A program made the position numbers and the translations under genes. Shown in pieces: positions 27,601 to 38,884 of a DNA stretch of 64,000 nucleotides (position 1 is the stretch's first letter; every line of letters starts with the position of its first letter). The notes under the pieces were generated by a model that was given only the letters and a program-made list of their open reading frames with translations, did not search any database and had not been told where the DNA came from. The stretch comes from Onchocerca lupi (taxonomy: Eukaryota; Nematoda; Chromadorea; Rhabditida; Onchocercidae): contig JAOVVO010000365.1 in the NCBI GenBank assembly GCA_028564675.1, positions 1 to 64,000 of the forward strand, read 5' to 3'.

Positions 27601-29292
27601 TTTAACTCATAAACGGATTCTCAAATTTTTATGGCTTTTTGTAAGTCATCTATTCATCATGTTATATGTATCATTATTTTTTCTTATCACTTTTTTTTCC
27701 TATAAACTATGATCTGGACATCTTATCAAAATCCCAACCGGCCAATGAAGTTGAATAATATAAAAGAAGGATGAATCACAGCTTTGTAATGATGAATTAG
27801 CATAACTGAATGATGGACCTCGTTCAGAACACCTTATCTAGTTATAATTAACATCAAACCATAAAGTCAATCACCACTGAGAAACGTACTGCACAAACAG
27901 ACAAATAGTTTTGGTTAATATTCATCTTATTTTATTTGCAGAAATATAGAAGCATATAATCTGACTAAAGTCGTTGTTCATTTCATTTTTAACTAACGAA
28001 GTATGTCCGGTCCAGCTAGTCTATACAAATAAAAATGTAAATGTTCGTTTGTTCAAAATCTTAAATCTCCGAAAGTTTTTAAACAGGCGCCTATTCGAAT
28101 GCAACGTTGCATGAAAATTTCAAATCAATCAATAAAGAACCTGAACGTTGTGTAAAAATGAACAACGAACATTTACTTTTTTATTTATAGTGAAGATTAA
28201 TGTATTTTTAACTATCTTTTACTACTTTTATTTCCTTTTTCTCAAGGGTCAATCACTTTATGTTCCCGGTTATCATAATAAAACCTGTAAAGAACTCGGT
28301 GTTGGCACATATGATGGAATACGTGTGGTAAGTATTTTGAGCAGTTTTCAAATTTTTATTAAATAAACATTTTCTTAAAATTCTTGCTTAGTTGTATAGG
28401 GTTTTTTTATCAGCTATTTTAAGATATTTTTATTAGCAAATTTAAAATGAAATGATTCATGCCGAAGGAAGTTTTTAATGGATGATGAAAAGACATTTTT
28501 TCAAAAATATTCTTATTAATAAAATTATATAAATTATAAGGAAAAGTTGAGCAGTGATGAAAAAATTTGCCGTATATTTTTAAAGAGTACTTTTTAAATT
28601 GAATCTACATCTGTTTGACAGATATATTATAATTTGGAAAGACTTTTTTTTTATGGAAATCTGCGGAATTAAAGGCTGAGAATATTTCATTCAGTCGTAT
28701 CATGTGAAAATAACATTTTCCACTAAAGCATTATTGTGACGTAAGACTTCACAAAGTTGCGAAAGAACAAAAATGCGTTCAGTGAGCTGTGTTGTCCACT
28801 TTGTCGACAACAAATTGATGGTGCATATTGTCGAAAAAAAAAATCAGTGAAATCAAAAATTATCAGTAATTCTACTGATCTTTGCGAAAGAGAGTATAAA
28901 GAGTCTTTGTATGGAAAGGAGAAAGTAATCAAATGGATTAAGGCTTGAAGAATATTAGATTCATAGACATGCATGATGTAATTGACATAATTTTTATCAT
29001 ATTTCAGGTATATCCGGACACATCTTTAATTTTATGTCTTGATATCTTGCTAAATAAGGGCGTTAGCGGTGTCCCAGTTGTAGAGCATGAAACATTCCGA
29101 GTTGTGGATATGTATTCACGATTTGATGCGATTGGTATAGCAGTGGAAGATAAAATTGATGACCTTGATGTCACAGTACAAGAAGCACTTGCTTTCCGGA
29201 ATACTTTTAGGGTTTAGTTCATTTGTTTATAAAATGATATTATGTGGGATTATGCTAATAATTCGAATAGTAACAATAGTTTTATCAATTTC

Positions 29293-29323
<31 letters not shown>

Positions 29324-30761
29324 TGAATTAAATTCAAGTCATTCAATGCATAAATTATAAACGCCTATTCTAATTGTACTGCAGAAGATACAACATTTTT
29401 GTCCTAAAATTTAAATTTTTTCTTTGAAATATTTTTAAATTTTGAAACTTTTATTAATATTTTTTTGTAGCTTGAAAAAGATCGTGTCGTTTCGATATCA
29501 GTAAAAGATTCATTCTGGACGGCGATTACGGTACTTGTTGAAAGGAATGTTCATCGACTTTGTGTTTTAAAAGATAATGGTGCAATTGAGGTAATTTCCC
29601 TTAGTTTTATATTTCTAGCATTTTATGTAGCATTTAAAGTCCATAAAGTCCTAGAATAATTCATGATACCATTAATTTGGTTATCGAGAATAATTTGAAG
29701 GACGGTGATTTTCTGAGTGCAATAGTAGAAATGATTCTGAATTCATAAATTCTGCATATTATGGACAATGACATTGTCGCATCTCTTAGATGGCTGGGAT
29801 TTCATCAAATACTTTACTATATGGAAAAGCATAATTGCTGAAAATATTTATCTTTACGAATTCTCATTTTCTCAGATTTATCTAACAGTTTATCTTTATT
29901 GCAGGGTTTGATTTCTTTATCTGATATAATAAATTTTTTGGTTGTTAATGTTGCTGAATCGCCATCAGAAAATCACCATTATTCTCGTTCAAATCAGCAT
30001 TCTTCGCGGCGTCGCTCGTAAGCTTTTATTATTTTTAAATGGATTGCTTTGTTGAATTGAATTATTTGTTTGATATTGTAAAGATTCTGATAGTTTGATG
30101 TTTGTGCGGATTAACTTAATCCTTTTATGGTTATATTAAAAATGAAAGAATGCTTATTATTCGACTATCTAGTAAAGAAATGCTACAGATTAAGATGCTA
30201 CTTTAATTTTAATTTTAAGAGAATGGTGTGACTTTAGATACTTCTTTAATTGGAATGAGTTTCGTATTTAAATTAAAAGAAAATTTTTTCAGATTGGGAA
30301 CACTTCCAGAAGGACTCGAATTGTTAGTTTTTATTTTATTTTTTTTTTTTTTTAAATTACGAAGAATTCGATGGAAAAAGAATATTTGATTAAGAAAGCA
30401 GAAATTGGAGATGCTTAAAATGCTCTACTATTTGCAAAAATCCCTGACTTTTTTTTTTTAATCAAGAATCTTTGATATAATTTCTAAAAATATGAAAATA
30501 TAATGTCAAAGCATGCAATAATATTCCAAGAAATAACATAATGTTAAATGTATGAAGCAAAATCAAAATTGGCTTTTTCTGGCATTCGTAATTAGCAACT
30601 AGTTATTCGGAATTAGTAATTCGTTATTCGTAATTAATTTATTTTTCAGGACAAATGAAACAGAGGCGAAAACGGATGGCGAAGCTGAAGAAACTTTGGA
30701 AGAACCACATAATACTGGCGAACTTCGTCAGAAGTTTGGCACAATTTCAATGAATAATTGA
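15665..30761 (+). CDS. aakg: AMP-activated protein kinase gamma subunit
   Basis: This is the nucleotide-sensing regulatory subunit of AMPK. Fourteen coding exons join in frame: 15665-15724, 16706-16893, 17713-17787, 25476-25711, 26233-26332, 26659-26927, 27122-27179, 27514-27640, 28247-28327, 29008-29211, 29471-29590, 29905-30017, 30293-30322 and 30650-30761 (about 590 aa). Four CBS repeats follow a Ser-rich N-terminus. Family signatures are VTDFIRVLL (CBS1), RIHRLPVLD with His343-Arg344 and ILTHKRILKFL (CBS2), VVDMYSRFDAIG (CBS3), and NVHRL with His494-Arg495 plus LISLSDIINFL (CBS4). Two oddities: exon 6 inserts some 80 acidic residues between CBS1 and CBS2, and CBS3 reads NKGVSGVPVV where the family usually has HRVSALPVV, losing a phosphate-binding Arg. 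Nematodes have several gamma paralogs and I cannot say which this is. Intron 3 (7.7 kb) hosts a Helitron-like remnant. Confidence 0.93.
16894..17712 (+). other. aakg intron 2
   Basis: AT-rich spliced-out sequence between GAAAG/gtatca and tttttag/TTCC. No nested gene or repeat was recognised in it. Confidence 0.6.
18448..18660. repeat. Pyrimidine-rich tandem array, 3 copies of about 75 bp
   Basis: A block of the form GCCTTCCTTTTTTTCTCTCATT followed by CTCC-CTTC-TCCCAT, then a (TAA)n-like spacer, recurs three times and ends in a CT microsatellite. On the minus strand this gives an apparent Arg/Glu-rich frame, which I do not regard as coding. Confidence 0.75.
19176..20590 (+). pseudogene. Helitron PIF1-like helicase remnant
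   Basis: The fragments follow the order of a Helitron-encoded PIF1 helicase but are spread over several frames. A Walker A segment (LDAPGGTGKTFLIRLIL) lies at about 19381-19430, then SSGIAATLL at about 19467. After a frameshift comes HSTLKLPL-NISKISGMGKVLQ at about 19518-19615. The Walker B region that normally reads like VWDECTMAHK is scrambled (about 19625-19650). NFCNLVTSKEEL starts at about 19895 and runs to an in-frame TAA at 20177. The C-terminus continues to 20590 with PRIPMIPTDIPFQLKR, a motif like INKAQGQ (here INYAQGQ), and FSHGQLHVAYSR. Frameshifts and stops make it non-functional. The missing N-terminal Rep domain may have been deleted. Confidence 0.85.
21344..21425. repeat. Two tandem Helitron-like hairpin ends
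   Basis: Directly after the element's right edge, ATAGATTAGCTGGA occurs twice (21339 and 21380). Each is followed by a GC-rich hairpin-like segment; the second reads TCGGTCACGCGGAGAGTGGC. On the minus strand this is hairpin, then CTAA, then TCTATATAAATA, which is a 3' end (hairpin plus CTRR) joined to a 5' TC end. Confidence 0.55.
21426..25475 (+). other. Remainder of aakg intron 3
   Basis: Very AT-rich sequence with poly-T runs, GA-rich microsatellites (about 21725-21760) and small ATAATATTAT palindromes near 24845-24910. No exon, RNA gene or element with defined ends was recognised. Confidence 0.55.
28020..28190. mobile_element. 171-bp miniature Helitron-like element
   Basis: It begins TCTATACAAATAAAAATG-TAAATGTTCG, contains AATCTCCGAAAG and GCGCCTATTCGAATGCAACG, and ends with the inverted form GAACAACGAACATTTACTTT then TTATTTATA. 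The upstream neighbour is CCAGCTAG, so a CTAG 3' end abuts the TC start. It lies in aakg intron 8 (27641-28246). It matches the 34043-34213 copy in length and layout. Confidence 0.7.
28745..28948 (+). other. Cys-rich open frame in aakg intron 9
   Basis: An uninterrupted frame with gene-like codon use runs to a TGA at 28946-28948 and includes NAFSELCCPLCRQQIDGAYC and a C-terminal Lys-rich part. The Cys spacing is zinc-ribbon or RING-like. An acceptor-like CGTAAG lies at its start, but the resulting phase does not fit the preceding aakg exon, which ends in phase 0. No domain was identified with confidence. It may be a cryptic exon, a remnant, or chance. Confidence 0.2.
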
Positions 30762-31004
30762 TCGTTTGCATTATGCTTGTATTGATTGAAGCAAAAATGT
30801 GTAAATGATTTGAATTTTTTTGTAAATATAGAAATATTAATTTGTGATATTCTATTCGTTTCACTAATATACTTTGGCATTTTATACGGGAACATTGGTA
30901 ATATCAGAAAATTTAAAACTCATTAAACTCGTTTTTTTAATTGAATAATCATTGTAGAGTTATAATTAAATTGTTTTGATATATTTGAAATTTCGTGGTT
31001 ACAC

Positions 31005-31010
31005 AATAAA
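31005..31010 (+). terminator. Polyadenylation signal of aakg
   Basis: This is the first AATAAA after the aakg stop codon at 30761, giving a 3' UTR of roughly 260 bp. Assigned by position and motif only. Confidence 0.55.
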
Positions 31011-34000
31011 TTTCGTCGATACACAATCTATTATTGGCATGATTAAATTCAGCTGTTTGATATAATGACAAAATTCTATTTTTCTTGATGAATATTTTTG
31101 ATAATAGTAAACATCTTATGCTGGATTATTTTGTCTTTCACTTGCAACTATTTCATTATTTTCTTTTTGTAGTAATATTAAAAATGGAATGAATCATGAC
31201 TTTGCAAAACTTTTTACTAATATTTCAAATCTTTTTTTTTTCCTTTTTTGTGGTTGTAGACCAAATTTCATTTATTTATTTTTTTAAAATACGATTAACA
31301 TTACTAGTCATATGTTTCTTTATTTTCCTTCCTTTTCGTTCAAAATGTTTCATATCTTTACATAATGAGATTGCTTTGTTTTCGTTTTGTGTTGTAAATA
31401 ACAGGGTTTGTTGTGTTTTCTGTTTCATTTATTTATTTATTTATTTATTTTTCACTTTTCTGGCTCAAATAATTTTTAACGATAATAGCATACTTAAAAA
31501 TGCTCATATGATTATGATAATCCTTTTGAAATGCATCAAACAGGGAAACTTTCCTTTTCTGAATATAAACTCAGAAATGCCTTTATTGAATTTGGACAAT
31601 TGCTATTTTTGATTCCTGGACGATAATTCTGTTGTATTTTGTGAACTTATAAAATGATGGCCTATTGGTATTTTTATCTTGACTTTAATCTTAAAGCTTA
31701 TTACATTTATGTAGTTTTTAGAGCGGGGACAATCAAAACAAATCATTTCATTCCCAAAATTGATAGTTTTTATAAAAGTGCTTGTCTAAGCAAAAGATAA
31801 ATAATAGTAATGTCAATAAGTGATAATTGTTATCATTGTGATTAAAAATGTCTGGTATAACTGTTTAGTTTGTGTCTTGTTTTATGTATGAAATTCTGTC
31901 TTGTGATATGTATATTTAAGATATTTAATATATTTGTAAGTAAATATATAGCTTTCAGAAGTAGATATTATTTGGATTTTTGAAATGCTCTGAAATTGAA
32001 AATTGTATCATATTAATTATTTCCATCCTGCTATTTTATATATTTTGTTTAGTTTTTAATTATGCTGAGTTCATTACTACAAAAAAAAGAACAATAACTG
32101 ATATGATATAATAGTAAAGTTTGAAAATCAGAAAGAAGGAAAAGAAAGAAATTGAAAAGGACACAGTTACAGGTGTTAATCTTTGATAATTTCCGTGTTG
32201 AAAAAATTAAACATTAAATAAAAACTGAAATTATATTTAACTATCTTAACTATAAACTGACATCATATGTTTTAGTATTGAAAAGTTATACTTAAGAAAT
32301 GTGTGCTATAGTTCAACTGATAAGAAATTTCGAAAGTATTACTGTGTTAAATTTTGAGGATTGATTCTTGGAACAATCGTGTACATTACTTGAAAAAAAA
32401 TTTTTTTTTTTTGAAAATTTTAGAAGTTTATACGGTTTTTGAGATTCATGAATAGAATTGATTTTTTTTTTCGAATTCGGTTTCTCCAGTTTTTTTTCCT
32501 TCTTTTTTTATTTATATGCCAAGAAATCATAGTATTTAAATTAATATTTTAGATCCTACTGCGTGTTTTTTTTTTTTTTTTTTTGTAATTTAGAGAAATG
32601 ACTGGTATCAGGTCTCATTTGTCCCATGCAATTTTTTTGTTCAGTGCTCATCTAAATATATTTTTCAAATATCATTGTAAAAAGAGCATTACAAAAATCT
32701 CTGGTGAAGTTCAAATTTGGGCCATCAACAAGTTGTAAAATACAAGAATTTCCAACAGATTACAAAATTTTGAGTAATTGAAGATTCAAATGTCTGGTGA
32801 ATTGATGCTCAGTTTTATAAATAATCGGTCTCCAAGTGATAAGTTGCAAACGAACTAATAGATTTCTTCAAATTCATAACCTCAAATTTCAAATTTGCAT
32901 GTTATTTGGATTATATTTGAAACTCGAACTTGGTGACGGTTAATTTAGTACTCTAATGGTACCGATAAAAAATGAAATTGCTGGAATCTGAAGTAATTCA
33001 TCAAATTAACTCATAAAATATATGGAAAAATCTTCAGATTTGCTCTATTTTCGAGAGAAAAAAATTCTTAAAAGTTGTCGGAAATCTCAAGAACTCAGAT
33101 TGTCAAATTATCAGAAAATGAAAAGTAATGTTTTTTCAATGCAAATTAATTTTTCATTTATCAATCTGATTGAAAGTGATAAAAATTTCACTAAAATTTT
33201 GCTTATGCTTCCAAAAAGTTCGAAATAAAAATTTTATTTGCTTTTCGTAATTTTTCCTTGCTAATTCATTCATAATAACAAAATGCACGGAAAATGAAAA
33301 ATCTCACATACAAAAAATATTTTGAAAAGTTTTTGATGAACAAAAAAAAAAAAAATTGTAAAAAAAAATTGTTCGATAAATGAAAAAAATCAATGTTTTG
33401 ATGGGAGCCTTAGTTCATCATTTGTTATCAGTGCAATATTTTAAAATGTACACAAAAAAAATTGAGCAGATATTGCGAGAAGATTATCGCAGTAAATGTT
33501 GAAAAATAAACTTAGATTTTTGAACTTCATTCATATCACTAGCAGTGTTTTTATTTTTCTTTCTTTTTTTTTTTTTTAAAAATTACTTGTTTTTTTAAAA
33601 AATTTACTTGCGCCTTTTCCTTAAATATAAAAATTTCTGTAAGAAAAAAAAAGGCAAAAGATGAATAACTAAATGGAACAAAATTAGAAGAATCAATTTA
33701 ATTAAAATAATCGAAAATATTTGGATGATTAGACACAATAAATCCAATAATCATTTTTTTAATCATTTAAATAAACACAGTAATTGTAAGTTTGCTTGAA
33801 CATCCACTAACAATCATCCAATTCATTCATTAAAACTATAATTTACTATGATACCTGTGGATGATACATTTTGCATTTAAACAATTTGAACAATTTTTTA
33901 ATCGATATTTATGCTAATTTTATTTATATAATTTGTGTGAATGTAAGGTGTAATATTATATAAAACAATCGGTATTTTTTTTTTTTTTTTTTTTACAAAT

Positions 34001-34042
34001 GATGAAAAATATGAATGAAATAAAACGAAAAAAAAATTTTCA

Positions 34043-34213
34043 TCTATATAAGTGAAAAAATATAAAATTTCATTGTTCATTTCCTCACAACTCTTCAAGT
34101 TCTTTACCGATTGATTTGGAATTTTAACACAACGTTGTTGCATTCGAATAGATGCGTTTTTCGGAGGTTTACGATTTTGAACAAACGAACATTTGCATTT
34201 TTATTTATCTAGA
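34043..34213. mobile_element. 171-bp miniature Helitron-like element, second copy
   Basis: It starts TCTATATAAGTGAAAAAATA, carries CTTTACCGATTGATTTGGAA and GTTGCATTCGAATAGATGCG, and ends with inverted GAACAAACGAACATTTGCAT then TTATTTATCTAGA. The 3' neighbour TTGTTGGAGCCGGCCACACT resembles the hairpin-containing ends at 21344 and 60431. Confidence 0.7.
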
Positions 34214-35148
34214 TTTGTTGGAGCCGGCCACACTTAGCGTCAGCGAATTTGAAAATAAAATTAACAGATGACGATGATGCAGTTTTGTTTATAAATAATG
34301 ACATTTTTCAATTTGGTTAACTCAGTTCTTTTGCATGCATGTTAAAATTTATATATTTATTGTCTGCTTTTCGCTTTCTAAGAATGGAAATTTTGCAGAA
34401 AAAACTTATTTAAATGCGATGAAATTTGCTTCATTTTTTCATTGTTTTTTCTTGCGTTCTTCGATAGTTGTCAATTCATAACTCTTAAGCGGTATAATAT
34501 TCTACTTAAAATACTGTCACGTATTTTTACATTTGCTTACATGGTTTATTTTCATTCACTTCCATTTCATGCCAGTTTATTTCTTTCTCAACTTTCCTCA
34601 TCAAATACAAAATGTTTCAAAATGATGGATATTTGTTTTGGTTTATTTCAGATTAACTTTTGCTAAAAAAAAAATAAACAGAATGGATTATTAATTTGAA
34701 AATTAATATTCATAATTTAATGATGAATATTTTATTTGCTCGTTAAAGAAAGTGAAATAATTCTGTAATAAAGGAAAATAGAGAAGGAAATAATAATAAT
34801 TTTACATCCCTTACATAATTTATGTTTATCAATTGAATTTTAAAAGGAATTGGCTTGATAATGTGACAAACTTGCTTCAGTAATCGATCGATATATTGCC
34901 ATATCATATGTGCACAAAAGTTATACATATAAACACACACATGCAGACAAATGCAATCATTAAATATGCTATTAATATTTGTTGTCTAATATGTCGCAAT
35001 TCGATGTTTCAATTTTTCCTTCTCAAATTTTTTTGATTAATTTTTTTTTTCTTCTCTTTTTTCTAATAGTAAGTTGTTCATTTTCTCGCTAGGTTATATT
35101 GTATGAACTGATCATAATTATCTATAAAACACATTAGTTTAAAGATGT

Positions 35149-35276
35149 GACCTTAAATTATCATATCTACCTAAATACCTGACCTTAAACTATCCTATTC
35201 GTCCAAAAATATGGTTTTAAACTATCATATCTGTCCAAAAATTGATCTTTAAACTATTATATTTGTCTAACTGTCC
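35149..35276. repeat. Tandem repeat, four 32-bp copies
   Basis: Copies start at 35149, 35181, 35213 and 35245 with an exact 32-bp period. The core is CTTAAACTATCATATCTGTC followed by CAAAAAT. Substitutions only, no indels. Confidence 0.85.
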
Positions 35277-35292
35277 TCTCTGTTGAGAGGAC
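35273..35292. other. Perfect 8-bp stem hairpin
   Basis: GTCCTCTC and GAGAGGAC are separated by the loop TGTT, immediately after the 32-bp array. An A-rich stretch follows. No function is assigned. Confidence 0.7.
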
Positions 35293-35665
35293 AAATAAAA
35301 AAATAAAAATCGATGTGCGAAATCCCAACTCGCAACTGCACGCTACTCTGTGGTAGAGCATCCTCCATTGTATGTATATAAATATATAAATAGAACCGGC
35401 CATTTCATTTCATTTTTCATTTGAACTTTTCTTTAATGTATACATGTTGACGTACTTTGCCGATTGCTTCAACATTAAGCATAGGCATATTTATATTGTT
35501 ACTCCTGTAAACGATCAAATTCCAAAATTTCTGGACGATCAAATCCCGAAATTTCCAAAATTGCTGATTTAAACAATAGCATTCTTCAAGAATTCTTCAA
35601 CAATTATCTCGTTGTTTTATTTTGCTGAAAAATACTTTGATTTTCTTCCAAACTTCACACATTTT

Positions 35666-35785
35666 CGGAACTTTTTTCCGACTATATTTCGCAACTTTTT
35701 TCACCATATTTCGCAACTTTTTCCCGCTATATTTCGCAATTTCTCTCCATTATATTTCGCAGCTTCTTTCCTATATTTTGCAACA
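35666..35785. repeat. Tandem repeat, about 5 copies of 22-24 bp
   Basis: The unit CGCAACTTTTTTC followed by a CTATATTT-like end is repeated with small length changes. The overlapping Phe-rich open frames at 35612-35864 arise from this repeat. Confidence 0.8.
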
Positions 35786-38700
35786 TTTTATTTTTATTTT
35801 TTTTTTCACTTCTTCTCCAGCATATTTTATCACTCTTGCCTTTAAAATGCGTAATTGCATATGAAAGACAAGAGTGATAGATATATTGTCTTCTTTCTCT
35901 CTGCTTCCTCTTCATTTACAACGAAAAGTCTCATTTCTTCGCCACATCTCATAAATTCAATCATTTTTCCTAAACTTAACAAATTTTTTTTTTTTTCATT
36001 TAAATTTAATTTTCTCAGCGACATTGCTTGTTCAAATTCAAACTGTCTCTCATATTCATTTTTTTTTTCTTTTCTCTCTCTTTCTTCCTGCTAGCCATGC
36101 CATTTAGTAACCGATCAATTTTTCTCATTTCCAGGATGAATCAGATGTTAGGAAGATGAATGTTTTTTGAACTTTGAATAAAAATGAAAAGAAGGAAAAA
36201 GTGGGAAGAAGATCGATGAGATTCTGAGCAATAAATTTTGTGGATTCCGCCTTTATATTTCATTTTTTTTTTTTCCATGAGTGAGAATTTAAATTTAAAT
36301 TGGTGATCTTCAAGTGTTCTATTTCATTCTTCTCTTCTGATACCAATGAACATTTTATGGACAGAAATAATCGTCGCATTACTTTATTAACTATCTAATT
36401 AAGATTTCTCATAATTGATTAATTCTTTGTTTTCTCGCATAATCCTTCATGGATCAAAAAGTGAAAACTACGTGTAAATTGAATAAATGATTTACGACGA
36501 ACAATTTTCGAAAAAACGAAATTTTAAACAAATTTTCAAATCTTTTATAATCATTAAGCTGTTGTAATATTGATGCGAAAAATTGGCATAACATTGCAAA
36601 AGATTTTAAAATGAATACTGAAAAGGATCAATATTCGATCTTTCGATTCACTTATCTTCAACATGAAATAGAAATTCTAAAACTTTTTCTGTGTTTGCAA
36701 TATTTTTGATCAACTTAAAATAATAAAATTCTTCTAGTTTTATTTTATTAATTGAAAATAGTATTAATTAATTTGATTTCTTTTAAATAAATTTTGGGTT
36801 AAATTACATAAATATTTAAATTTTGGGATGATAAATACTAAATTTATTAAAAATTAATTGAATATACAAGCTGATCTAATTCTTTTTTCTGCCTTTAATT
36901 GTTAGTTTAATATAAATTTCGCGTAAGAAGATGCTGTATGAAAAATTTAATAAGTTTAATAAAATTCAATAATTTTTTTATATCTAAGCAAAAAAATTTA
37001 TAATAAATATTTTTTAATGCATAAATTTTTCCCAATATTTCCTTTTATCTATTATCTATTATCTGTTATCTTTTCTATACCATTTTTATCTAGTTTATCT
37101 CTCAGTTTTTCATTTTTTTAAACGAATATCAAAGAAAAAGTTAAACTGTCAGCGATAAAACAACTTGTTTAAAACATTTTTTGAAGCTAAAGATTTAGTC
37201 GATAACTTGAGCTTAATTTTTTTTTTCTTTTTTACTTGATATTTTTAAAAACAATTTGATTCGTAAACAGCAATTTGCTGTAGATTGAAATGCTTCATAT
37301 CGACGAGCATTTATTTCTCCCGATATAATCTTTCTGATTTGTTTTTTACACTTCTCTCTTCATCTGTTTCCCACATTCGTCGTTTGTTCAATCTCGCAAG
37401 ATATAATAATTTAAAAGGGATTTTTTAGGAAATGAGTAAACTTCATTACTTATGAATAACTTTTCCAAGCAGAAGTTACGCTTCAATGATCAAACTATTG
37501 TGTTTAAATCGTTTCTCACGTCAAACAAATAAACTATCTATAAATAAAATTAAAAGTCATTCTTCGAAAATCAAAAATTGTTGTGTTTCAAACTTTTCTT
37601 AATGCCTGATGTTCACCTTTAAGTTTTTATTGTTAGTACATAATTGAAGATACAAATTTTATGCATTTCTCGATATCAATAGAGTAATTACTCTTAATTT
37701 GATATTTTTATCTTTTTCACATATTTTCCCCGATTCTATCATTGCATATAAATTATGTTTTTTTCAACATGCAACAATCGTTTGATTTCCTTTTTTTTTT
37801 ATTAGTAAATTTTCAATGTTTTTTCAAAAATTTATAATAAAAAATTAACTCGTTAAAAGATTAAAAATGTAGAGAAGATTGACAAATTTGCTTTTATTAA
37901 TATATCCACGATTTCCTTGCATTTAAATTTTTATTCATTTACTTAAAACTTTAAAATTTTGGATTTTTAAGACAGAAAAATCTGAATTTTACATCTAGCC
38001 TATTCTGATTTGCACGAAATCGATTTTTGCAACATTTAAGATTTTATCTTTTAAAATTGAAAATTATTTGTCGCCGTAATATTCTTCCTCAATAGTGCAA
38101 AATATTGATTAAATTGCACTAATGAATTTTTACATATCATTGATAGGTAAATGTTATCATTTGTTTTGCGATCAAAACTGGGAGGTCTTTTTTTTTTTCT
38201 TCCCGAGCATTGCTGATAGTTGCATGCATGTTTCTTTTCTCTCTTTAATTTTAAATTGAACTTCGAATAAATTTAGTTCTTTAGATCATTGGATATGAAA
38301 CAAATTCTAACTTGTTGATAATGGAGGGGAAGAAAAATGCTGAACATGCAAAAGTTTTGAAAAAAAAAAAAAAAAAACTGGTTTTCTTCACTTGTAATCT
38401 ACTGCCTTAAAGAAAAATAAAGGCAAATATAAATACTTGTCTTTTTATTTTGTTAGGTTAATCACCATTCAATTGTAATTTATGCCTTTTGATCATCTTT
38501 GCCACTGAGACGAAATTCGGGAAGTTATTTAATATTATTTCACATATCAGTAGATTTCAACTATTCAAAAATATCATTTTCATTCCTCGTTTAAGCTTGC
38601 ATAAAAAATTCTAAAAATTAAAAAAGAAGCAATGGATTTTCAGTTTCATTTTTTGATAGATCAAAAAAAAAATTTAATTAATTGAAAATTGATTTAAATA

Positions 38701-38848
38701 GCAAAAAACGAAGAAAGAAAAAGAGCGAAAGCTAACTAGAAAATGATCAAAGATTTACGTTTTTGCGTCATTTTTTCCATTTCTTTTTCTTTTCTTTTTT
38801 TTTAACAAGGAAGTTAAAAATAAAATGAAATGGATTTATGAATTTCAG

Positions 38849-38884
38849 GATAAGTGATCATTTAAAAAAAAAAAAAAAAAAAAA
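38849..38884 (+). promoter_or_regulatory. 5' UTR with probable trans-splice acceptor of gdh-1
   Basis: A GAATTTCAG acceptor ends at 38848. It is followed by 36 bp, mostly an A21 run, and the start codon. No upstream exon was found, so a spliced-leader acceptor is likely (inference). Confidence 0.55.

Larger units (their letters stand above)
31011..38848. other. Intergenic region between aakg and gdh-1
   Basis: AT-rich with many T runs. Features found are a 171-bp Helitron-like element (34043), a 32-bp tandem array (35149), a perfect hairpin (35273) and a 22-24 bp tandem array (35666). An open frame of 138 codons at 31196-31612 is Phe/Leu-rich, without splice or domain support, and is not called. 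The last kilobase should hold the gdh-1 promoter, but no element stands out. Confidence 0.55.

Noticed and set aside
31196..31612. 138-codon open frame between aakg and gdh-1
   Set aside because: Phe/Ile/Leu-dominated string from T-rich DNA, no domain, no splice partners, and similar frames occur throughout the window.
35330..35400. tRNA-like A box (GTGGTAGAGCATCC) after ACTCT
   Set aside because: No B box (GGTTCGANTCC-like), no acceptor-stem pairing and no anticodon stem could be found in the next 80 bases.
35612..35864. Two overlapping Phe-rich frames of about 80 codons
   Set aside because: Generated by the 22-24 bp tandem repeat at 35666-35785.
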